Shown piece after piece: positions 47,837 through 57,493 of a DNA stretch of 64,000 nucleotides. The notes under the pieces are model-generated. The model did not search any database and had not been told where the DNA came from. It saw nothing but the letters and a program-made list of their open reading frames with translations. A program made the translations under genes and the position numbers. Positions within the stretch are counted from its first letter, which is position 1; every line of letters begins with the position of its first letter. Source of the stretch: Paulinella micropora (taxonomy: Eukaryota; Cercozoa; Imbricatea; Euglyphida); contig BJOX01000275.1 of assembly GCA_009731375.1 (NCBI GenBank), forward strand, positions 452,837 through 516,836, written 5' to 3'.

Positions 47837-47881
<45 letters not shown>

Positions 47882-48731
47882 TAAAATCATATAATAATAA
47901 TAATAACTCACGACAATAACAATAAGAATAAACATAGTAATAAGGAGAAAAAAAAAAATAATAATAATAATAAACCAATACATTCACACAAACAGACAAA
48001 TAGTACGCATACTACATAACGTACACGTACATTCATACATTCAATCATTGATTAAATGAGATTACATTACACATGCATTACCTCCTCGATCTTGAGTTTC
48101 TGTTGTTGTGCAAAGAAGATGTCGGCGCGTTTCTTGGCGGCCGCTTTGCGTGACTCCGCTTCTTCAAGCGCCATGGCCTCCGCAGCCTCGCGCTCCGCCT
48201 GTGACAGGTGGGTAAGTAGGTGGTAAGTAGGTGGGTAAGTCTGTCACAGGCTGAGCGCGATAGGTGGGTAAGTAGGTGGTAAGTAGGTAGGTAAGTACAG
48301 CCACATCCGATAAGTAGGTAGATAAGGTGGGTTAAGTAGGTAGATAGATAGGTAGATGATAAGTAAGCGCAATCGCCTCCGCAGTTTCGCGTTCAGCCTG
48401 ACACCAGATAGGTAGGTTGGTAGGGAGGTGGATAGGTGGGTAGGTAGGTAGGTAGATGGCCTAGGTAGATATAAATGTCATGCTCTTACATCTTCTTCCG
48501 CCTTGCGCTTCTGCGCGGCGAGCAGCGCCTTGCGTTTGACAGCCTCGACCTTGCGAGCACGATTTGCCTCCTCCTCTGCCTCCATCAAGGCCTATGTGCA
48601 TGCATCATGCAGATATGTATGCATACGTGTCTGTGCACCCTCCTACTCTGCCTCCATCCAGGTCGCGGTATGTATGCGTGTCTGTGCTGATGCAGGAGTA
48701 TGTGTATATGTATGCAGGGGGAGAAAAATGT

Positions 48732-48762
<31 letters not shown>

Positions 48763-49548
48763 GGGGGGAGCNNNNNNNNNNGGGGGGGGGGGGCAGGGCA
48801 GTACCTTTTGCTCGGCCTCGAGTGCGGATTGTTTCATCTGTGCGTCGTGGATCGCCGCCGCGCGCTTGCGTGCCTTCTCCACACCCTCCGCCTTCTTCGC
48901 TTCCTGTCGTAACAGAGAAGATGAAAATACATGCAAATAATGAAGCTTTGAATCAATCAATCAATCCAATCGATCAATCCAATCAACCAACCCAATCAAC
49001 CAATCAACCAATCAACTAATCAATCAAGCAAGCAAGCAAGCAACCAACCAACCAACCAACCAAATCAACCAAATCCATCCATCCATTGCGGGATGTGCAC
49101 GTGACCTCCTCCGCCTTGAACATAGCCTGGTCGGTCTGCTCCTGTGCATCTGCTGCCGACTTTTTCTTGTTCCACTCCTCCTTCTTGGCCGCCACCTTGG
49201 CCTTCTTCTCCGCGTCCTCGGCGGCTTCTTGCTCCATCTTCGAGATCTCTTCTTGTTCAGCCTGCAACCGCAGCGACTCCGCCAAGCGTTTCTGCCGAGC
49301 TTGCACCTAGCGATAAGTAGGTGGAAGGAAGATGGTAAGTAGATAGTTGATTCATTAGTTAGGTAGTTGGGTAGGCTGACGAGCTTGCACCTGGCGGTGG
49401 ATAGAGAGCGAAGTAGATAAGTAGATAGGAAGGTGGTAATTAGATAGTTAATTCATAAGTTAGGTAGTTGGTTAGGTAGGTAGGTAGGTGTCTATCGGTC
49501 CATCTCTCTGTCTGTCTGTCCATCTATCTGCATGTCTGTGTGTCGTTG

Positions 49549-49592
<44 letters not shown>

Positions 49593-49645
49593 CCTATCTA
49601 CCTACCTACCCACCCACCTACCACCTACCTATCTACCTTACCTAC

Positions 49646-49719
<74 letters not shown>

Positions 49720-49818
49720 GTCTACCTTCCTACCTACCCATCTATTTATCTATCTATTTATCTATCTATCTACCTGTTCTATCTAATATAATCTAACCTT
49801 ACCTACCTACCTACCTAC

Positions 49819-49863
<45 letters not shown>

Positions 49864-49996
49864 CAAAGATTAGATAGGTAAGCAAGCAAGTAGGTAGGTA
49901 GAGTAAGCAGAGAGAGAGAAAGAGAGAGAGAGGGGGGAGGGGGGGGGAGAGAGAGGAGAGGAGAGAGAGAGAGGGAAAGAGAGAGAAAGAAAGAGA

Positions 49997-50056
<60 letters not shown>

Positions 50057-50327
50057 AAGAGAGAGAAAGAGAGAGAGAGGAGAGGAGAGGAGAGAGGAGA
50101 GAGAAGAGAGAGAAAGAGGAGAGAGAGAGGAGAGAGAGAGAGAAGAGAGAGAGAGGAGAGAGAGAGAGAGAAAGAGAGAAGAGAGAGAGAAAAGAGAGAG
50201 AGAGAAGAGAGAGATCGAGGGAGATCGAGGAAGATCGAGAGAGATCGAGAGAGAGAGAGAGAGAGAGGAGAGCGGAGAGGAGAGAGGAGAGAGGAGAGAG
50301 AAGAGAGAGAGAGAGAGAGAAAGAGAA

Positions 50328-50358
<31 letters not shown>

Positions 50359-50359
50359 T

Positions 50360-50391
<32 letters not shown>

Positions 50392-51760
50392 CCACCTACC
50401 TAGATACCTATCTACTGACCTCCCCCCCTCCCTCTATCTATCTATCTATCTATCCATCTATCTATCTATCTATCCAGTCTATCTGTCTGTCTGTCTATCT
50501 ATATATCTATCTATCTATCCATCCTACCTATCTATCCTATCTACATACCTACCTACCTACCTACCTACCTACCTCCTATCGTTCTTTTGGATGAGAGGTT
50601 ACCTTGCGCACACGCATCTCCTTTTCTGCATTCTCTTCTTCCATAGCCTGATACACACATACACATGTTCTTGCTACTGTATGAGTGTGTGTGTGTAGGG
50701 GGGGGGGGGGTTAAAGCAAATACCTGTTTGCGTTGTTCTTCCTCCAGCTTGTCTGCTTCCGACTTAATGGACGCGATCTTGGATGCCCGCTCCTGTGCCT
50801 TTCTCTTCACCTCTTCAGCCTGTGCCTTGCTTTCTTCTTCGAACTGCCTCTTCTGCAGCTCTTCCTCTTCTTCTCGTGCTTTTCTCTTGGCTGCCAGTTT
50901 AGCTTGCACCTCAGCAGCTCTGGCCTTGGTCTTTTCCGCTTCCTCCTGTGCGCGTGCATACATCGCATGCTCTATCTCTTGTTTCACATGCATGATGTAA
51001 TATTTATGTTTTAAATCCATGAATATGCATTTAGAACAGGCAAGCAATATGTATTCGGACCTGCTCGATAAGTTTCCTCTGATCTTCTTGCGACACCATG
51101 TTTTCTTTCTCTGCCTTCAACTTCTCGTTCTTGGCCTTGAGCGCCTCGATCTTGGCGCGCATGGCACGCATCGCATCGCTATCTCCCGTAACTGTCCACA
51201 AGCCAGTCGATTACATGAACTTCTCTATCGATATTTAAAAAGTGCATGGGTGAGTAACGGGTTTAGGCATGGAAGTTATGTGTAGGGGAGGACAGTGTGA
51301 AGACTTATGAACAGGACGAGAACGAAGGAGGGCTAAAAAGAATGAGAGAAGACAGAGGAGAGGGACAGAGAAGGAAGAGAATGAAGAGAAGACAAAGGGG
51401 CAGGGAGTATGCTTATTTCTTATCAACAACTGTATGCGCGTGTCTGTCACGTGAGAGGACAAGACAAGAAAGGAAACACAAAGAATAAATACGCAAAAGG
51501 TGTCGTCTGCATGAGAGGAGATAAAACAGTAGACAAGACAAAACAATACAGGAGAAGACAACAAAATGTAACCATCACTGGTTTGAACAAGGTTGTGAAT
51601 CAGGGCGAAGAAAGTGTAGAAACTTACGATGCGCTGGAGCATTGCCCAAATTTTTCCCTGCGGCTTTGCGCTCGGCAAGTTCTTTCTTCTTCTTCTCTAG
51701 CTCAGCCTTCTTGGCGAGCAGGGCTTGCAATTTATCAGACATGTTGTTGTGGGTTGACAC
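41626..51760 (-). CDS. Long Glu/Ala/Lys-rich helical (coiled-coil) protein, 18 exons
   Basis: Exons (minus strand, 5' to 3'): 51760-51628, 51191-51061, 50945-50724, 50647-50603, 49306-49106, 48903-48805, 48591-48490, 48198-48082, 47306-47232, 47133-47035, 46936-46559, 46100-46008, 45917-45777, 45657-45577, 45448-45320, 45060-44992, 44927-44236 continued at 42485-42349, 41955-41626. All junctions are GT-AG; the first intron is phase 1, the other 16 are phase 0. The product is about 1,084 residues from the second ATG ([18 protein letters not shown]; 1,090 from the first), almost entirely charged helix with recurring [11 protein letters not shown] and AAKIxAxQxxA units, no signal peptide or membrane segment. 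Such proteins are usually coiled-coil or single-helix cytoskeletal or scaffold components; I cannot assign a family. One 1.74-kb segment is duplicated in the assembly; only one set of those exons is counted. Confidence 0.8.
42157..42297. other. Gap in poly-G within last intron of coiled-coil gene
   Basis: N run between G homopolymers (from about 42,126 and to 42,303), inside the intron between the large exon (ending 42,349) and the last exon (starting 41,955). Confidence 0.95.
42485..45976 (-). repeat. 1.74-kb exact duplication between 10-N joins
   Basis: 42,485-44,225 equals 44,236-45,976 (offset 1,751) with no difference noticed, including the GATA microsatellite lengths. The second copy begins in mid-exon directly after the 10-N run 44,226-44,235 and runs to the poly-C before the 10-N run 45,985-45,994. 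The simplest reading is a redundant small contig. The duplicated exons are the 47-, 27-, 43- and 23-codon exons and part of the 276-codon exon. Confidence 0.9.
47232..48082 (+). mobile_element. 3' end of a non-LTR retrotransposon inside an intron, (TAA)n tail
   Basis: In the intron between exons 48198-48082 and 47306-47232, opposite to the host gene, about 47,431-47,842 is foreign sequence whose last frame reads [19 protein letters not shown] and then ends with a TGA directly followed by an ATA repeat. That arrangement, a short conserved C-terminus then a trinucleotide tail, is typical of LINE 3' ends. Another ATA array at 47,327-47,415 lies on its 5' side. It is truncated; no RT domain is present. 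Confidence 0.6.
48199..48480 (-). repeat. Intron with diverged copies of an exon start
   Basis: GGTA/GATA-rich intron. At 48,369-48,403 the sequence GCCTCCGCAGTTTCGCGTTC resembles the first coding bases of the exon starting at 48,198 plus its acceptor. A shorter piece lies at 48,249-48,260. The pattern matches the PAN3 acceptor copies. Confidence 0.6.
49307..50602 (-). repeat. Intron with CTAT and (GA)n arrays and an acceptor copy
   Basis: About 1.3 kb. GAGCTTGCACCT, the first coding bases and acceptor of the exon starting at 49,306, recurs at about 49,380-49,393 within a roughly 85-base tandem duplication. Then (CTAT)n at 49,546-49,790, (GATA)n to 49,862, and (GA)n with GAAA and GGAGA at about 49,905-50,390. 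No other gene. Confidence 0.8.
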
Positions 51761-52090
51761 ACTTGCAGCGAGTGTTGTGCCTGCACAATAGAAGAAATAA
51801 AGGAGAGAAATGAATCAGAAAAAGATGGACGGTCTGACATCAAGAGAATACAAAGAAACGACAAAGTAAGCAGGACAGTTCTTTTGCAAAAGAAACAGAG
51901 AAGAGAAGATAGTTTCTTATAGGCTGCCATTCACACGCCTGCACACAGACGCGTGTCTGAAAGCCAAGTGCCGGGCCCAACGCGGGCCTAGATTTGAGTT
52001 GCCGTTTTTCTGGGTGTGGAGCAGCCCTTTTTTTCTCTTTGGAGGCACCAAAGACCAGACTTTCACAGAGTGCGCCAGTGAAAGAACTGT
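51761..52090. promoter_or_regulatory. Upstream region of the coiled-coil gene
   Basis: About 330 bases between the first ATG of the minus-strand gene (51,760) and the possible plus-strand exon at 52,130. Unique sequence with no clear TATA box. It probably contains the promoter(s), by position only. Confidence 0.35.
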
Positions 52091-52129
52091 GTGGCCACAG
52101 CAAGTCTTGGTTTCTTTGTTTTTGTGCAG

Positions 52130-52285
52130 GGGTTCAGTAATTGGGGGTTGTCGTTCTCGAATGATAACATGCCGAAGGAGGTAATGTGTGTCGACAGCGG
52201 AGAAATTTTTCCTTCAATCACCAAGGCTGCACTTGCAAAAGGAATCAAACCAAGATCGCTTTCCAACGCGATTCAAATGGGGTAG
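52130..52285 (+). CDS. Possible exon with a NUMOD1-like segment
   Basis: After an acceptor-like TTTTTGTGCAG (52,120-52,130) the frame encodes GFSNWGLSFSNDN and then VMCVDSGEIFPSITKAALAK, ending near a donor-like GTAGTACG at 52,274 or a TAG at 52,283-52,285. The segment resembles the short NUMOD1-type helix-turn-helix pattern (V.C.ETGE.F.SI.AAA...GI...S...A) of homing endonucleases and related proteins. It is short and unsupported by neighbouring exons, so it could also be chance. Confidence 0.3.
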   Translation, partial: GFSNWGLSFSNDNMPKEVMCVDSGEIFPSITKAALAKGIKPRSLSNAIQMG

Positions 52286-52982
52286 TACGTACGATGAACA
52301 TTTACAAACATCATCCAGATTCTGGCAATCCTTTTTAGCGTTGTTGCAAAGATAACATTTCTTATTTCCATTAGTTTAGAGTTGCAATAGTTCCTAGCAA
52401 ATGCAGGATGCAGTACATGAGTAGAAATCACTGCAAATATTTGCCGTAGTACATACAAGTACTCATACATTACATTTATTACATGTATTATATTCATTAA
52501 ATGTATCACATATATTACTTGGTGGATGAATGGATTAATCGATAGATAGATGGATAGATGGATGGATTCATGGATTTCATGGATCAGGATGGATCAGGAT
52601 GGATGGGGATGAATGGATGGATGGATGGATGGATGGATGGACGGATGGATGGATGGGTTGGGGATGGGATGGGTTCGGGATGGGATGGGGATGGAATGGG
52701 TATGGGATGGGGATGGATGGGAACGGGGATGGGATGGGTGGATGGGGATGGGATGTATGGATGGGATGGATAGATGGATGGATGGATGGATGAACGGATG
52801 GATGAATGGATAGTGAATATAGTATCATACACACATACATACATACATACATATGTCATAATACATACATGCATACATACATGCATACATACATGCATAC
52901 ATACATGCATACATACATGCATACATAGATGCATACATACATGTATGCATGCATCTATCAAGCAATCTATACATATAATATG
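52286..52982. repeat. AT-rich unique stretch then GGAT and ACAT/GCAT arrays
   Basis: About 250 bases of AT-rich non-coding sequence, (GGAT)n with GGGAT variants at about 52,540-52,810, then (ACAT)n with regular GCAT every 12-16 bases to about 52,955. No gene is seen. Confidence 0.9.
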
Positions 52983-52984
52983 TA

Positions 52985-53155
52985 AGGACGAGTGAAAATT
53001 TTCGGCCACCTCAAATTTTGGCAAAAAATAACGTATATTGCGGTCAAACGAAGGGAAGAATTCCTGCCACCCAAAGTTTTGTGCAAAAACAACGTATTCT
53101 GCGGTGAAAAATCACTGGCGGAAATATTTCCTGGCCGAAAATTTTCACCTGTCCT
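52985..53155. mobile_element. MITE-like element, copy C (complete)
   Basis: A 171-bp element flanked by TA (52,983-52,984 and 53,156-53,157). Left end AGGACGAGTGAAAATTTTCG; right end is its near-perfect inverted match (CGAAAATTTTCACCTGTCCT), giving terminal inverted repeats of about 23 bp with two mismatches. The interior matches copies A and B at 8,830-9,208. No coding capacity. Confidence 0.85.
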
Positions 53156-53157
53156 TA

Positions 53158-53681
53158 CCTGTGTGCGGTAGGCACCGAAGCGGCGGGTTCAATTGGCGGC
53201 TACTGGACGGCAGTGATCAAGATCAGCCTCCAGAACCAACCCAACTTTGACACGTTTTCTCTGTTTTTGTTTTACTTTTTCTCGTTTTTTTTTTCCCTCT
53301 ACTCTTTCGCCCCCCCCCCCGCCCCCCCCGGTATCCTTTCTTTCTATTATCTGACAGACGGGTGATGTAAAAAATAAATTTGTTTATTGTCAAGCGTGTC
53401 CATTCCATTCTCTCACTTAGGTCCGTTCTACACCACCCAGAATTCCGGGTTTCTGGGACCAATTTCTGGGTTTGCTTCCTGAAAAGCCTAGCCTGTGGTG
53501 CCACTTTTATACCCAGAATGTGACAACAACACACTCAGATGTCCGTTCTACACCACCCAGATTTCCTTTTCACCTCAAGTTCACGCGATTGTTGGCCATG
53601 CAACTGCGCAACTGAAAGAAAAGAAATGATGGATATGTAAATAAATAAAAAAAGAAAAAATGAGATAGATAGATAGATAGA
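53158..53681. other. Unique region with a short direct repeat
   Basis: No gene is recognised. GTCCGTTCTACACCACCCAG occurs at 53,421-53,440 and again at about 53,541-53,560, a direct repeat spaced by about 100 bases; a diverged TTCTACACCACC also occurs at 6,122. A C-rich run lies at about 53,309-53,330. Confidence 0.55.
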
Positions 53682-53821
53682 TGAGATGTCGCAAAGGAAT
53701 GTAGTCCTTGCAAAGGAACGCAGTTTCACATCAAACAATAATTTGTGTACTGTGCATGTGTCCGGGATGGGAATCACGGGTAGACTGTGTTCTGGAAAAA
53801 GAAGAGGAGGAAGGACGTTGA
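53682..53821. repeat. Dispersed 140-bp unique repeat (copy 2)
   Basis: Same as 6,905-7,044 with no difference noticed, also preceded by a short GATA array. Here the sequence continues past the point where copy 1 meets its gap. Confidence 0.85.
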
Positions 53822-54199
53822 AGAAAAAGGCAATCTAGGAATGGAGAGTGGGAGGATAAGGAAGAAGAGAAAGAAAAGGAAGCCGTTAGTCCAAGTGTTT
53901 TGAGCACCGTAAGCTTGCGCAAGCTACAATGATGACATTGTATGAGGCCTAAACCCCCGCAGGGACCTAGCCCGGGCTATGCAACACTGGACGGCTATGA
54001 TGGAATGCAGTCACCAATACGGACTAGAGGAAGATTAGTCCAATTTTTGACTGCACAGGAGCGATAAATCGCAAAAGAGCAACGAGCTACGCAGGAGGAT
54101 AGCTTGAAGCAAAGGGATTTGGATTGGGGATGGGAAAAACCCAAGGCGCGGAAACATCGATGAACAGAGAACGATACCATGCCGCGAGCTCCGCATTTA

Positions 54200-54269
54200 A
54201 TACTTTACCCACAGACTTCCTTGGTTGACGAAATCAGAAGCTCCTTTTTTCTGACATTAGTCGATATCT
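54200..54269. repeat. Dispersed 70-bp repeat
   Basis: Matches 2,753-2,822 almost exactly (core CCTTGGTTGACGAAATCAG). Both copies are followed within a few bases by a CTAT array. Confidence 0.8.
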
Positions 54270-54272
54270 CAG

Positions 54273-54329
<57 letters not shown>

Positions 54330-54332
<3 letters not shown>

Positions 54333-54557
54333 GAGCAAGCCTTTCCTGTCATTTGTGTCACTGACCTCTGCCCCGATATCGTTGTCTGGTCACTGTCTAC
54401 CAAGATATGTATTCTGATCGAGCTAACGTGCCCGGTCGAGGAAAACATCCTTGACGCACGAGCCTACAAGACCAACCGATACAACAAGCTCAAATCTCAA
54501 ATCGAGGACAACGGATGGACCTGCCACCTTCGACCAATCGACCCGATGCCCAGCTAA
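54330..54557 (+). pseudogene. Non-LTR retrotransposon ORF fragment
   Basis: A 75-codon open stretch ending in TAA reads RPDIVVWS-like and then ILIELTCPVEENI, followed by KTNRYNKL and GW. I recognise this as a pattern found near the C-terminus of retrotransposon-derived proteins in many animal and protist genomes (xPDIVxW...VELTVPxE...KxxKYxxL...GW), possibly a nuclease-like fold. It has no start or upstream RT domain and sits between CTAT (54,275-54,331) and GATA arrays, so it is a truncated remnant. Confidence 0.55.
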
Positions 54558-54569
54558 GCCGTGATGTTT

Positions 54570-54643
<74 letters not shown>

Positions 54644-54648
54644 GGATG

Positions 54649-54690
<42 letters not shown>

Positions 54691-54714
54691 ATGAGATGCA
54701 TAGATGCATGGATG

Positions 54715-54768
<54 letters not shown>

Positions 54769-55140
54769 CAGATAGACAGATAGATAGATAAGAGAGATAG
54801 AGAGATAGAGAGGTAGAGAGGTAGAGAGATATATTTATGTATATATATACATGTATGTATATATATAGAGAGAGAAGAGAGATAGAGAGATAGAGAGGTA
54901 GGTAGGTAGAGAGATAGAGAGATAGAGAGATAGAGAAATAGGTAGGTAGGTAGGTAGGTAGGTAGATAGGCAGGTAGATAGGTAGATAGGTAGGTAGATA
55001 GATGCATAGATACATAGATATATAGATAGGTAGATAAATAGATGGATAGATAGATGGATAGATAGATGGATAGATAGATGGATAGATAGATGGATAGATA
55101 GATGGATAGATAGATGGATAGGTAGATGGATAGATAGATG

Positions 55141-55175
<35 letters not shown>

Positions 55176-55199
55176 GGATAGATATATATAGATAGATAG

Positions 55200-55239
<40 letters not shown>

Positions 55240-55412
55240 AAGATAGATAGATAGATAGATGGATAGATAGATGGATAGATAGGTAGATTGATGGATAGGT
55301 AGATGGATGTAGATGGATAGATAGATGGATGGGTGATGGGTGATGGATAGATGGATAGATAGCTAGATGGCTAGATGGCTAGATGGCTAGATGGATAGAT
55401 GGATAGATAGAC

Positions 55413-55485
<73 letters not shown>

Positions 55486-55605
55486 GATAGATAGATATTT
55501 ACAGGAGTGATTGCGTAAAAGACATAGATAGATAGACAAACAGACAGATAGCCAGATAGACAGACAGACAGATAGACAGACAGACAGATAGATAGACAGA
55601 TAGAC

Positions 55606-55680
<75 letters not shown>

Positions 55681-55690
55681 CATTCGTAAA
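54570..55690. repeat. GATA/GGAT/GGTA arrays with short islands
   Basis: Tetranucleotide arrays with only short unique interruptions (for example about 55,498-55,525). The Leu-Ser-Ile-Tyr minus-strand frames are repeat translations. Confidence 0.97.
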
Positions 55691-55904
55691 AATTTGAGCA
55701 TAGGTAAATAAGTAGATAGGTCATATGCCTATCAATAGATCGATGTCTCAATGCGCTGATCTTTACGCAAGCACTGTTTCGATAGAATACTTGCCACTCA
55801 TAGAGCTGAGTGGGAAGCGGAAGAGATAAATGGGAGAGGTACAATACCAAGGGATCGATCCCAACAAAAAAATCAAAAAACAAAAAAACAACAAAAACAA
55901 AAAC

Positions 55905-55940
<36 letters not shown>

Positions 55941-57493
55941 CATAATCATAATAATCATAATAGTTTCAAAGAAATCTTAGTTTAAGGTTCCGAGGCTTGA
56001 TTGCAGAGCTCGTACGCCATGACCAATGATTCACAGAGTTCACCAATGGACAATTTTATTAATAATAGTATTTAGTCATACCGGCCCACCCCAAGGACAA
56101 TTACCTATTTACCTATATCACTCTATGCGTAACGGTGAATTCAAAGGGTTGGTGCACTTAGTGACGTGTCAGTAATTATTCAAATCTCCAAGTAAAAGTA
56201 AAGTACGAACCCTCTCGTCTAGTGGGTTATGGGCCTTGGCAGCGCTTAACTCTGGAGCACTGCAAGCAAGGAAGGAAGAAGACCATCGCCGACCTGGGAG
56301 GCGACTGTCGAAAGGGGTTTATGCCGTTCCATTAATTAGCACATAAAAAGGGAAGCTCTCGCACTGAGACCCTTTGGCTCAGTTGCTTTTGAACGCATTG
56401 TACCTGTCTCCGTGGGTAGGTGACCGGCGTCTGTGGCAGTGGGAAGACAGCACATAATCTGGTCTGCTGCACTGTGGCTACTAAAACAAACTCAAAGAAC
56501 AAGACAGTAAGACCTCGTAATGAGTTTTAGCACTCTAAGAGGCACGGACATTTTGTCGGTTGTAATCAAAAGATATTTAATGTAAGCCGGAGTATTTATC
56601 AATTTCACAGCACTCTGAGAATAACCTAATCTTTCTCCTCTACAAAGAGAGGAAACCAGTATGGAGGAAAATGTAGGAGACTGTCAGAGCCAAGCAACAA
56701 AAAGTGAAAAGAGAGTCATTTCCCGCAGTATCACCCCTAACGATAATATTATACTGCTTAAAAAAGGTAGTATTGGTTATGAATTGTAATATTATCGTTT
56801 TCAACCGGCTCAAAAGCATATAAATAAAAACGGATATAACTATATCTTAAAGAGATATAGCTCTTCTATACATCAGTATAGGGATATAAGAAAAGGTCGC
56901 ATATTTATCTATCTGTGCCTACAATCCCCCCTCCCCGTCTTATACGGGAACCGTAGTAAATAGTGTTAGATTGGTAAATAGCGCACCTTCCGGATCTGTT
57001 TCCTCATGTGTGATCGGCTCCTGTGGAGACAACACATTGAGTGACTTGAGTGACCGCTAAGTTTTTGCTCTTCATCACCGTTGTACGTCCGGTTCTTATA
57101 AAATACAAATTTGAGTTTGGAGATTTTCGAATTCAAATTTGAATTTGAATTTTGAACTATCTCCCACTCTTCTATGGCGATCTGTCATAGACGTACAACG
57201 GTCTGATCATGTCGCAGTCAAACCACTGAGTCACTTCGCAGTCTTAAGGATCTGTGATCCCGAGAATGCAGGGAGGCATTGATCTCAATTGTTCAATACC
57301 CCCGTGCATCCTCGTCAATCATAGGGATGAACTGGCGCTATGCCTGTGTCAAGGGTGCCGTTGGCGTATTCGGCGTTGTTTGTTTGGTTTTGTTGTCTGC
57401 AGATATTTTCTTATTGCCACCCGGCAAGTATCTACTTCGCTGTGGCGAAGGTAGAAGTGTCTAAGAATATATATACAACCCATTGGCTGGGTC
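55691..57493. other. 1.8-kb region with no recognised gene
   Basis: Normal-complexity sequence. It includes an (AAT)n run (about 55,900-55,965), a second copy of TTTACGCAAGCACTGTTT (55,762, also at 27,550), and an inverted pair CCGTTGTACGTC (57,078-57,089) and GACGTACAACGG (57,190-57,201) around an AT-rich ATTTGAATT-rich segment. A 45-codon frame at 57,327 (MNWRYACVKG) has a hydrophobic stretch but no support. Part of this region may be the 3' untranslated end or LTR of the minus-strand element. Confidence 0.5.
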
